Below are positions 38,424-46,918 of a stretch of 64,000 nt of DNA, one piece after another. Where the stretch lies: the NCBI RefSeq assembly GCF_005601135.1, contig NZ_CP039381.1, forward strand, positions 2,291,941 to 2,355,940. The letters run 5' to 3'. The notes beneath the pieces were generated by a model. That model worked only from the letters and a program-made list of their open reading frames with translations. It ran no database searches and had not been told where the DNA came from. The first letter of the stretch is position 1. Each line of letters opens with the position of its first letter. The translations under genes were made by a program, and so were the position numbers. This DNA is from Ruminococcus bovis. Its GTDB lineage: Bacteria; Bacillota; Clostridia; Oscillospirales; Acutalibacteraceae.

Positions 38424-39340
38424 TCTTTATCACCAAAATCAAACAGAGCTTTTGCAAAATCTTCCGGAACAAATTCTTGTAGGTCATCAATCTGTTCACC
38501 AACACCAATGTACTTAACAGGAATACCTAGACCGTTCTTAATTGCAAGAACTACACCACCCTTAGCAGTACCATCTAGTTTTGTAAGAACAATACCTGTA
38601 ATGCCTGTTGCTTTACTAAACTGTTCAGCCTGATTAACTGCATTCTGGCCTGTTGTTGCGTCTAGTACAAGTAAGTATTCTTTATCTGCGTCAGGAAGTT
38701 CTCTGTCGATAACTCTACCGATTTTTGCAAGTTCATCCATAAGGTGCTTTTTGTTGTGTAGTCGTCCTGCAGTATCACAAATAATTACATCTGTGTTTCT
38801 TGCTTTTGCTGCTGAAATAGCATCATAAATTACTGCTGCAGGGTCAGAACCTTCGTTCTGTTTAACAATATCACAACCACTTCTGTCAGCCCAAATCTCT
38901 AACTGTTCAATAGCTGCTGCTCTAAATGTATCTGCAGCTGCAAGTAAAACACTCTTGCCTTGCTTTTTTAGGTTATTAGCAAGTTTACCGATAGTTGTAG
39001 TCTTGCCTACACCATTAACACCGATTACAAGAATAATAGATGGCTTTGTAGAAATTTTTAGTTCTTCATCACCTCTAAGCATATCTGCAACTACTTCTTG
39101 TAGAAGTTGTGTGATTTCTTTAGGGTCTTTGATACCTTCTTTTTTTACTCTGACTCTTAGTTCATCGGTAATCTGTTCTGCTGTTTGAATACCAACATCG
39201 CCCATTACAAGAAGTTCAGTTAGTTCCTCAAAAAGTTCTTCATCAATCTTTGTAAAAGACTTTAGCATTGAGTCAATCTGACTTACAACACTGTCTCTTG
39301 TTTTTTTAAGACCTTCTTTAATCTTTTTAAATAGTCCCAT
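38420..39340 (-). CDS. ftsY: Signal recognition particle receptor FtsY
   Basis: FtsY docks SRP-bound ribosomes at the membrane. The 306-residue protein lacks a long acidic N-terminus, as in other Firmicutes. It has the helical N domain (1-95) and the G domain with GVNGVGKTTTIGKLANNLK near 108, DTFRAAAIEQL, DTAGRLHNK near 190, TKLDGTAKGG near 250 and a GVGEQIDDLQEF close. It begins 17 bp after smc, and the smc-ftsY pairing is common. Neither ffh nor ylxM, often next to it, is in the window. Confidence 0.97.
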   Translation of the reverse strand: MGLFKKIKEGLKKTRDSVVSQIDSMLKSFTKIDEELFEELTELLVMGDVGIQTAEQITDELRVRVKKEGIKDPKEITQLLQEVVADMLRGDEELKISTKPSIILVIGVNGVGKTTTIGKLANNLKKQGKSVLLAAADTFRAAAIEQLEIWADRSGCDIVKQNEGSDPAAVIYDAISAAKARNTDVIICDTAGRLHNKKHLMDELAKIGRVIDRELPDADKEYLLVLDATTGQNAVNQAEQFSKATGITGIVLTKLDGTAKGGVVLAIKNGLGIPVKYIGVGEQIDDLQEFVPEDFAKALFDFGDKE

Positions 39341-39357
39341 TGTTTTACCACCTTAAA

Positions 39358-42300
39358 TTAGTTTGCTTTCATTCCAAGCTTTGCTGCAACTTCTGATGCA
39401 CGAAGTTCAAGTAACTTTGAGATACCCTCATCTTGCATTGTTACACCGTAAAGAACATCAGATTCTTCCATTGTACCTCTTCTGTGGGTAATGGTAATAA
39501 ACTGAGTTCTGTCTGTCATTCTTCTCATATACTGAGCAAATCTGTCAACATTAACATCATCAAGGGCTGCTTCAATTTCATCCATAACACAGAATGGTGC
39601 AGGTCTGACCTTCATAATTGAGAAGTATAGTGCAATAGCAACAAGTGCCTTTTCACCACCTGAAAGTGCTTCTAGATGAACAACAATCTTTCCGGGAGGA
39701 TGAGCGATAATATCAATACCACTGTTTAGAATATCATCAGGGTTTGCAAGTTCAAGAGAAGCAGTACCACCACCAAATAATTCTTTGAATGTTTCTCCAA
39801 AGTGCTTATTGATTTCGTGGAAGTTCTCAATGAAAGCATCTTTCATTTGTTTTGTTAAGTCATTAATAAGTCTTTCGATTTCATTCTTAGACTTTTCTAC
39901 ATCGGAAACTTGAGCACCTAGGAATTCATATCTTTCGGATACTTCCTTGTATTCTTCAATAGCTGAAACATTAACAGAACCAAGACCTCTGATTGATGAC
40001 TTAATTTCATTAAGTCTCTTTCTGGCAGTTGAAACATTTTCAATTTCAATAGAAATTTCTTCTGCTTGTCTTTTTGTAAGTTCATATTCATCCCAAAGTT
40101 TTGCAATAATATCATCATACTGCTTTTGTAGATTGATTTTTCTTTCTTCAAGACGAGCAAGTTCTCTGCCGGAAACTTCTCTTGTAGAGTTTAGGTCTTT
40201 TTCTTTCTGTCTAAGTTCTACACTTTTCTTTTCAAACTTTTCTTTATCGCCATTTAGCTTTTCAATAGCATTATTGAATTCAGCAATTTTATCTTGATAA
40301 TTGTTTGAAATATTAGTGTAACTTTCAATCTTCTTATTAATTATATCAATATTTGAATTTACAGAAACAATCTGATTACGCAAGTTCTCTTTTCTTTCGG
40401 TTTGATGCTGACTGTTGTATTCAGATGTTCTGATTTCGCTGATTAAAGCCTCTTTGTCCTTTTCAAAAGTAACAATTTCAAGTCTGATATTTTGTAGTTT
40501 TTCAGAAAGTTGTTCTCTCTTTTCGGTTAGTGCAAGTCTGTTGCCTGTAAGGTTAGAAGTTGTTTTTTCGATATTTGCAATTTCTTCTTCAAATGCACTA
40601 AATTCTTTATCGGCAGTTTCTTTGTCTTTTTGTAGATTAGAAATTTTATTTTCACATTCTACAATTTCATTCTTTGTAAAATCAATACTGCTAACTAAAG
40701 AATCATATTCATTTTGACAAGCCTTATATTCAGTTCTTAATCTGATAAGTTCTTGTTGTTCAGTAGATAAATTTCCTCTAGTACCTAAAATATCAGCCTC
40801 ATACTTTGCAAATTCTTGCTGACTGTTACTGTACTGTTCTTTAAGTTTGTTTGCTTTATCTGCAAGAACTTTAGCCTCTTTACGGTACTTTTCAATCTCA
40901 CTTGCACGAGATAACAAACCTGTTCGTTTATTTAATGAACCACCTGTTAGAGAACCACCGGCATTAACAACCTGACCATCAAGAGTAACTACCTTGAAAC
41001 GGTATGAATACTTTTTAGCAATAGATACTGCTGAATTAAGGTCTTCGGCAATAACAATCTTACCAAGTAGGTTTTGTAGAATACCTTTGTATTCATCTTT
41101 GCAATCACACAAATCTGATGCTACACCAACAAAACCAAAACAACTGTCAATACCATTTTCATTTAGGTATCTAGGTTTAATTGTAGCAATAGGTAGGAAA
41201 GTTGCTCTACCACCTTTATTTTCTTTTAGTGTACGAATTGCTCTCTTAGCATCTTCTTCATTGCCTGTAACAATGTTCTGCATTGCACCACCTAAAGCAG
41301 TTTCGATAGCTACTGCATAGTCTGTCGGTACTTTAATTAATCTTGAAACAGGTCCGTGAATACCACCGATTTTGCCATGTCTTGAAAGGTTCATAACAGT
41401 TTTTACACTGTGGGCAAAACCTTCAAGGTTCTTTTCTAAGTCCTCAAGAATATTGGCTCTTCTAAGTTTTTCGTTAGAGTCAAGAGTTAATCTGTCAATT
41501 TCGCTTTTAGAATTTTCATTTCTGGTCTTTAGGTTATTGATTTTAAGTTCCAGACCCTTAATAGAATTGGAAAGCATTTCTACCTTTTCGGCAGAGTCTT
41601 TACCTTGCACCTTATAATCTTCAAGCATTTTAGAAGTAGTTTCTAAATTACTTTCTTTTTCTGATAATGAAGAATTTAGGGTTTCTATTCTTTCATTAAG
41701 TTCATTAATTGATGAATCACTTGTAAGTAAAACTACCTTTGCATTAGCTGACTTTTGGGATAATTCAGCTAATCTTGAATTTAGTTCTTGAAGTTCATCA
41801 CCACTACGGGAAGCATCAACACTGATAGTATTTAGGTTTTCGGATACTTCGTTATATTCCTTTTGTTTTTCTTCAATGCTTAGTTTTAATTTTTCAACAT
41901 TTTCTTTTTTCTCTTTAATTTGAAATTCAATTTCAGTAAAGGAATTGTCAAGTTGTTCAATTTCAGTTTCAAGCCTTGTGATAGTTTCTTTGTTATGCTC
42001 AATGTCGTTATTTGCAACAGAAATAAGGGCATTGTTGTTGCTAACTTCTGACTCAAACTGAGAAATATTTCTTCTTATGGTGTCAATCTTAGAAGTGATT
42101 TCACCATTTTTTAAATATATAGACTCTGTTTCTGAACTGATATTTGCAAGTTCTTGTTCAGCATTTTCATACTGTGCTCTTTGAATATCTATTTTGTCAT
42201 CTTGTTCTTTGATAATGTTTGCTGAATTATCAAGAGTATTTAGCCATAAAGCAATTTCAAGACCTTTCTTTTCTTCAGAAAGTACAAGGAACTTTTGTGC

Positions 42301-42933
42301 TTTTTCTGACTGTTTCTTTAGTGGACCGACTCTATCTTCAAGTTCACCAACAATATCTCTAAGTCTAACAAGATTTTCTTCCGTACTTTTTAGCTTTCTT
42401 TCAGCCTCGGTTTTTCTATATCTATAACGAGAAATACCTGATGCTTCTTCAAATATTTCTCTTCTTTCTTCACTTTTTGATGCAACAATACTGTCAATTT
42501 TACCTTGACCAATCATAGAATAACCGTCACGACCAAGACCTGTATCCATAAACAATTCATGAATATCTCTAAGTCTTACTGTGGCTTTGTTAATCATATA
42601 TTCACTTTCGCCACTTCTGTAATATCTTCTTGTAACGGCTACTTCGTCACCATCAAAAGGAAGTATTCTGTCTTTGTTATCAATAGACAAGGTAACTTCT
42701 GCATAGCCTGTCTTTTTTCTCTTGTCTGTTCCGTTAAAAACAACATCTTCCATCTTGGAACATCTTAGAGTTTTTGCTGACTGCTCACCAAGTACCCATC
42801 TAATTGCGTCACTTATGTTACTTTTTCCTGAACCGTTAGGTCCTACAATTGAAGTAATACCCTTATCAAAGGATAGCTTTATTCTATCGGGAAAAGTTTT
42901 AAAGCCATGCAATTCCAATGATTTTAGTAGCAT
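39358..42933 (-). CDS. smc: Chromosome segregation ATPase SMC
   Basis: SMC with ScpAB loads at the origin region and compacts and separates chromosomes. The 1191-residue protein has Walker A GPNGSGKSNISDAIRWVLGE at residue 32 and two long coiled coils (about 170-500 and 670-1020). The hinge domain (about 510-660) contains GGIHGPVSRLI and GGRATFLPI. The C-terminal head has LSGGEKALVAIALYFS and FCVMDEIEAALDDVNVDRF. Its ATG overlaps the radical SAM gene by ten bases. Confidence 0.98.
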   Translation of the reverse strand: MLLKSLELHGFKTFPDRIKLSFDKGITSIVGPNGSGKSNISDAIRWVLGEQSAKTLRCSKMEDVVFNGTDKRKKTGYAEVTLSIDNKDRILPFDGDEVAVTRRYYRSGESEYMINKATVRLRDIHELFMDTGLGRDGYSMIGQGKIDSIVASKSEERREIFEEASGISRYRYRKTEAERKLKSTEENLVRLRDIVGELEDRVGPLKKQSEKAQKFLVLSEEKKGLEIALWLNTLDNSANIIKEQDDKIDIQRAQYENAEQELANISSETESIYLKNGEITSKIDTIRRNISQFESEVSNNNALISVANNDIEHNKETITRLETEIEQLDNSFTEIEFQIKEKKENVEKLKLSIEEKQKEYNEVSENLNTISVDASRSGDELQELNSRLAELSQKSANAKVVLLTSDSSINELNERIETLNSSLSEKESNLETTSKMLEDYKVQGKDSAEKVEMLSNSIKGLELKINNLKTRNENSKSEIDRLTLDSNEKLRRANILEDLEKNLEGFAHSVKTVMNLSRHGKIGGIHGPVSRLIKVPTDYAVAIETALGGAMQNIVTGNEEDAKRAIRTLKENKGGRATFLPIATIKPRYLNENGIDSCFGFVGVASDLCDCKDEYKGILQNLLGKIVIAEDLNSAVSIAKKYSYRFKVVTLDGQVVNAGGSLTGGSLNKRTGLLSRASEIEKYRKEAKVLADKANKLKEQYSNSQQEFAKYEADILGTRGNLSTEQQELIRLRTEYKACQNEYDSLVSSIDFTKNEIVECENKISNLQKDKETADKEFSAFEEEIANIEKTTSNLTGNRLALTEKREQLSEKLQNIRLEIVTFEKDKEALISEIRTSEYNSQHQTERKENLRNQIVSVNSNIDIINKKIESYTNISNNYQDKIAEFNNAIEKLNGDKEKFEKKSVELRQKEKDLNSTREVSGRELARLEERKINLQKQYDDIIAKLWDEYELTKRQAEEISIEIENVSTARKRLNEIKSSIRGLGSVNVSAIEEYKEVSERYEFLGAQVSDVEKSKNEIERLINDLTKQMKDAFIENFHEINKHFGETFKELFGGGTASLELANPDDILNSGIDIIAHPPGKIVVHLEALSGGEKALVAIALYFSIMKVRPAPFCVMDEIEAALDDVNVDRFAQYMRRMTDRTQFITITHRRGTMEESDVLYGVTMQDEGISKLLELRASEVAAKLGMKAN

Positions 42934-43901
42934 AAGTCACCTCTTTCTTTAATAATAAACTGAAAGTCCTTAAGGGTATCACTTTGTTTAAAAGTAACTA
43001 TGTATCCCAGTTCTTTAAGGACTTTAATATTTGCCTTTTTCTGTCCAATAGCTTTTGAAATAAACTTATTACCTACAGTAACAGAAAATTCGCCTTGTGG
43101 GTATTTCTTTATTTCATTTACTAACATATCAAGAAACATTTTGCTTTCACATAATTCTCTAAAAGCAGGATGATAATAACCTGCTACAGAAGTATTAACA
43201 AGTTCATCGGAATAATGAAGTCCTACTCTAATAACATTAATTTTTTTATCATAAAACATTTTAAGAATTTTTGCACAAGTATTTATTGTTGTTTCTTCGC
43301 TATATGGAACATATTTTTTATCGTTATAATACTTTTCAAGTAATGTGTCTTTCATAGTTATTGTTGGATAAATTCTAACAGTATCAGGAGAAAGACTGAT
43401 TAATTTTTCAGCAGTTTCTATATCCTTTTCAGGTGTACTGCCATAAAGACCAATCATCATTTGTAACCCTAAAGAAATATTAAATTTCTTAATAAGGTTA
43501 GATGCATTTACAACATCAGTAGCACTATGACCTCTTTCATTCAGTAAAAGAACATCATCACACATTGACTGTGCACCAAGCTCTATTGAAGTTACACCAT
43601 AACTTTTAAGCAAAGTTAAAACTTCATCATCTATTGCATCAGGTCTTGTTGACAATCTAATACCATAAAAGTCATTAATATACGGCTTTGTAGCATCCAG
43701 TAAAGAAACCATATAATCCCTATCAATGGCAGTAAAGCTACCACCAAAGAAAGCAATTTCGGTATTTTTCTTATCAACACCACTTTTTATAGCAGTTTCT
43801 ATTGCTGACACTACATCATCTTGAGTTGGTTGATATGAATGACCTGTAATATTCCTTTGGTTACAAAAAACACATTGGTGAGGACAACCATTGTGAGGCA
43901 C
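42924..43901 (-). CDS. Elp3-like radical SAM protein
   Basis: This 325-residue protein reads from GTG 43901 with the radical SAM cluster motif CPHQCVFCNQ right at the start. EIAFFGGSFTAID, IRLSTRPDAID, SIELGAQSM and a C-terminal part with VGNKFISKAIGQKK follow. It resembles the radical SAM half of Elp3-type proteins (COG1243) that Clostridia often carry between rnc and smc; the substrate is unknown. The family normally starts about nine residues earlier with a short beta strand. Here the frame is open upstream as IKHSNISIF to an ATT at 43928 that overlaps the rnc stop, so the true start may be that ATT. Confidence 0.85.
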   Translation of the reverse strand: MPHNGCPHQCVFCNQRNITGHSYQPTQDDVVSAIETAIKSGVDKKNTEIAFFGGSFTAIDRDYMVSLLDATKPYINDFYGIRLSTRPDAIDDEVLTLLKSYGVTSIELGAQSMCDDVLLLNERGHSATDVVNASNLIKKFNISLGLQMMIGLYGSTPEKDIETAEKLISLSPDTVRIYPTITMKDTLLEKYYNDKKYVPYSEETTINTCAKILKMFYDKKINVIRVGLHYSDELVNTSVAGYYHPAFRELCESKMFLDMLVNEIKKYPQGEFSVTVGNKFISKAIGQKKANIKVLKELGYIVTFKQSDTLKDFQFIIKERGDLCY

Positions 43902-43923
43902 AAAAATGGAAATATTAGAATGT

Positions 43924-44604
43924 TTAATATCCCATCAACTCCAAAGCCTCTCTTGCAGCTTGTTGTTCTGCATCTTTCTTACTTCTTCCTCCACCTTTGC
44001 CGATTACATTACTGTTTAGATGTACTTCAACTACAAAATGTCTGTTGTGGTCAGGACCACTAACATCTACAACTTCATACTGTAAAGTTTCTCCCGGATT
44101 TCTCTGGATAATTTCTTGTAGTTTAGTTTTGTAATCTTTAAAGTTTTTACCTGCTGTATGGTTCTTGATTTCAGGTACAACAAAAGAAAGTACAAACTCA
44201 CTTGCCTTTTCCATACCACCATCAAGATAAATAGCAGCAATAACTGCTTCAAAAGCATCTGAAAGGATTGATGGTCTTTCTGCTCCACCACCCTTTCTTT
44301 CGCCATTGCTTAGGTAAATGTACTTGCCTAGGTTAATCTTCTTGGCAAATACAAACAAACTCTTTTCACAAACTAAAGATGCTCTTAACTTTGTAAGGTC
44401 ACCTTCAGGTAATTGTGGGCAATTGTTAAAAATATAATCAGAGACGGAAATTGAAAGTACTGCATCACCTAAAAATTCCAATCTCTCATTATATTTAAGG
44501 TGTTGCTTCTTATGCTCATTAGCATAAGAAGAATGTGTTAGTGCCACCTTTAAAAGTTCTTTATCTTTAAATGTATAGTTAATTACTTTTTCAAATTCTT
44601 CCAT
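43924..44604 (-). CDS. rnc: Ribonuclease III
   Basis: RNase III cuts double-stranded RNA, including rRNA precursors. The 226-residue protein has the catalytic signature NERLEFLGDAVLSISVSDYI near residue 40 and DAFEAVIAAIYLDGG near 118 (metal-binding Glu and Asp). A C-terminal dsRBD follows (about 155-224; GPDHNRHFVVEVHLN, GGGRSKKDAEQQAAREAL). It overlaps plsX by one base. acpP, often between plsX and rnc, is missing here. Confidence 0.97.
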   Translation of the reverse strand: MEEFEKVINYTFKDKELLKVALTHSSYANEHKKQHLKYNERLEFLGDAVLSISVSDYIFNNCPQLPEGDLTKLRASLVCEKSLFVFAKKINLGKYIYLSNGERKGGGAERPSILSDAFEAVIAAIYLDGGMEKASEFVLSFVVPEIKNHTAGKNFKDYKTKLQEIIQRNPGETLQYEVVDVSGPDHNRHFVVEVHLNSNVIGKGGGRSKKDAEQQAAREALELMGY

Positions 44605-45611
44605 TATTTTATTCCTTTTAATTTATTAAATGAGTCTTCAATAACCTGTGGTACATTTGCGTTTATGTAATCAATAGTTAGTCTAACTGCATTGAAAATT
44701 GTTGTTGCATTAGAACTGCCATGTGCTTTAAATACAGGCTTTTTGATACCTAGAATTGGAGCACCACCATAAACATCTGTGTTCATAGTTTCCTTAAATT
44801 TCATTAGGTCACCATATACAAATAATGCACCGATTTTATTCTTTACACTTTTCTTGAAAATATCAGTAACTGTATGGCTTAATGACTTTGCAACGCCTTC
44901 ATAATTCTTTAGCAGAATATTACCTGTAAAACCATCACAAACATAAACATCACAAGCACCGTTAGAGATTTCTCTGCTTTCTACATTACCAACAAAGTTA
45001 ACAGGACTTTCTTGAAGTAAAGCATAAGTATCTTTCTGTAAATCGCCACCCTTATGACTTTCTGTACCAACATTGGCAAGGGCAACTCTTGGACTTTCTC
45101 TGTGCATTACTTTTTCCATATATACAGAACCTAAGATACCGAATTGACGAAGAATTTCAGGTCTGGCATCAAGGTTTGCACCACCATCAATAAGCATAAA
45201 TGATGAACCGTTAAATGTAGGCAAAACCGGTGCAAAACCAGGTCTCTTGACACCCTTTAATCTTTTAACAATTAAAGTACCACCTACACATAAAGCACCA
45301 CTGTTACCTGCTGAAACGAAACCATCTGCTTCATTATTTGCAACCATCTTTAGACCCAGTGCCATTGAGGAATTGTTGTATTCTTTCATAATAGCATTAG
45401 GTGTTTCGTCAACAGGAATAACATCTTCTGTATGGTTAATTTCGATATTTGAAATATCTATATTATTTTCTTTTGCCACTTTCTTGATAATGTTTTCATT
45501 ACCGGTTAGGCAAATTTCAATTTTAAAATGTTCTTGAGCTTTTACAGCACCTTTGATAATTTCCAAAGGTGCATTATCTCCACCAAATGCATCAATTACT
45601 ATCTTCATCAT
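44604..45611 (-). CDS. plsX: Phosphate acyltransferase PlsX
   Basis: PlsX makes acyl-phosphate from acyl-ACP for phospholipid synthesis. The 335-residue protein has VIDAFGGDNAPLEIIKGAV at the start, DETPNAIMKEYNNSSMALGL, GFVSAGNSGALCVGG, and SNATTIFNAVRLTIDY near the end. The second ATG (45608) fits the family start and the four-base overlap with trmFO. Neither fapR nor fabD accompanies it. Confidence 0.96.
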   Translation of the reverse strand: MMKIVIDAFGGDNAPLEIIKGAVKAQEHFKIEICLTGNENIIKKVAKENNIDISNIEINHTEDVIPVDETPNAIMKEYNNSSMALGLKMVANNEADGFVSAGNSGALCVGGTLIVKRLKGVKRPGFAPVLPTFNGSSFMLIDGGANLDARPEILRQFGILGSVYMEKVMHRESPRVALANVGTESHKGGDLQKDTYALLQESPVNFVGNVESREISNGACDVYVCDGFTGNILLKNYEGVAKSLSHTVTDIFKKSVKNKIGALFVYGDLMKFKETMNTDVYGGAPILGIKKPVFKAHGSSNATTIFNAVRLTIDYINANVPQVIEDSFNKLKGIK

Positions 45612-46918
45612 AAACCTCTTGAATTTATAAATTCTGTTAGCTTTGCAAATGACCTATCAGAATAAGCCTTTGCTCTCTCTTTCTTATCCCTTGGTCTTTG
45701 TTCAAGTTCAGGTAACACTCCTAAATTTGCACCCATAGGTTGGAATTTAGAAACTGTTTCATCGCTGATATATCTTGACAAAGAACCTATCATTGTATGT
45801 TCAGGTAAGGTTACAGTTTGTTCTCCGTTATATCTCATAGCTGCATTTATACCTGCCATTAATCCTGATGATGCTGACTCCATATAACCCTCAACACCTG
45901 TGATTTGACCTGCAAAGAAAAGATTTTTATTTTCTCTTACAGAATAATCACTGTTTAGAATTCTTGGTGAGTCAATAAAAGTATTTCTGTGCATTACACC
46001 GTATCTTACAAACTCAGCATTTTCTAGTCCCGGAATCATAGAGAATACTCTCTTTTGCTCAGGGAACTTTAGGTTAGTTTGAAAGCCTACTAGGTTATAC
46101 ATAATACCGGCACTGTTCTCTTTTCTTAGCTGAACTACTGCCCATGGTCTATGACCTGTTCTTGGGTCTTTAAGTCCTACAGGTTTCATTGGACCAAAAC
46201 GAATAGTATCATGACCTCTTTGAGCCATAACTTCAATTGGCATACAACCCTCATATACCTTTGGATTCATTACATCAAAGTCATGTACAGGTGCTCTTTC
46301 TGCTGATACAAGTGCTTCATAAAAATTGTCATACTCTTCCTTATTCATAGGACAATTAATATAGTCATCACCGTCACCCTTATCATAACGAGATGCAAAG
46401 AAAGCCTTGTTCATATCAACTGTATCAAACTTTACAATTGGAGCTGCTGCATCATAAAATGAAAGACTGTCACCGAACATAGTTTTGATTTTGTCAGAAA
46501 GCAAATCAGAAGTAAGTGGTCCTGATGCTATGATAGTAATGCCATCAGGGATTTCCATAACTTCTTCATTTATTACAGTAATATTAGGGTTATTATTTAT
46601 TTCTTCATTTACCAGATTAGAAAAAATCTCTCTATCTACTGCCAAAGCACCACCGGCCGGTACTCTACTTTTATCGGCACACTTCATAAGCAGAGAATTT
46701 AACATTCTCATTTCTTCTTTAAGCATACCGGCAGCACTTTCTTTTCTGGCTGCTTTTAGACTGTTTGAGCATACAAGCTCACATAATTTATCTGAATGAT
46801 GTGCCGGACTTTTCTTGTTAGGCTTCATATCATAAAGGTTTACCTTTATGCCACGCTTAGCAACTTGATATGCAGCCTCACATCCTGCAAGTCCACCACC
46901 TATTATATTTATACTCAT
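45608..46918 (-). CDS. trmFO: Folate-dependent tRNA U54 methyltransferase TrmFO
   Basis: TrmFO makes ribothymidine at position 54 of tRNA using methylene-THF and FADH2. The 436-residue flavoprotein has the FAD-binding NIIGGGLAGCEAAYQVA at its start, ELVCSNSLKAARKESAAGMLKEE near 48, GGALAVDREIFS, FAGQITGVEGYMESASSGLMAG near 340 and a C-terminal FQPMGANLGVLPEL. It follows topA with a four-base overlap, the classical topA-trmFO pair. Confidence 0.97.
   Translation of the reverse strand: MSINIIGGGLAGCEAAYQVAKRGIKVNLYDMKPNKKSPAHHSDKLCELVCSNSLKAARKESAAGMLKEEMRMLNSLLMKCADKSRVPAGGALAVDREIFSNLVNEEINNNPNITVINEEVMEIPDGITIIASGPLTSDLLSDKIKTMFGDSLSFYDAAAPIVKFDTVDMNKAFFASRYDKGDGDDYINCPMNKEEYDNFYEALVSAERAPVHDFDVMNPKVYEGCMPIEVMAQRGHDTIRFGPMKPVGLKDPRTGHRPWAVVQLRKENSAGIMYNLVGFQTNLKFPEQKRVFSMIPGLENAEFVRYGVMHRNTFIDSPRILNSDYSVRENKNLFFAGQITGVEGYMESASSGLMAGINAAMRYNGEQTVTLPEHTMIGSLSRYISDETVSKFQPMGANLGVLPELEQRPRDKKERAKAYSDRSFAKLTEFINSRGL

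Noticed and set aside
40415-41617. Plus-strand open frames inside smc
   Set aside because: They are antisense shadows of the coiled-coil coding region, without ribosome binding sites or recognisable domains.
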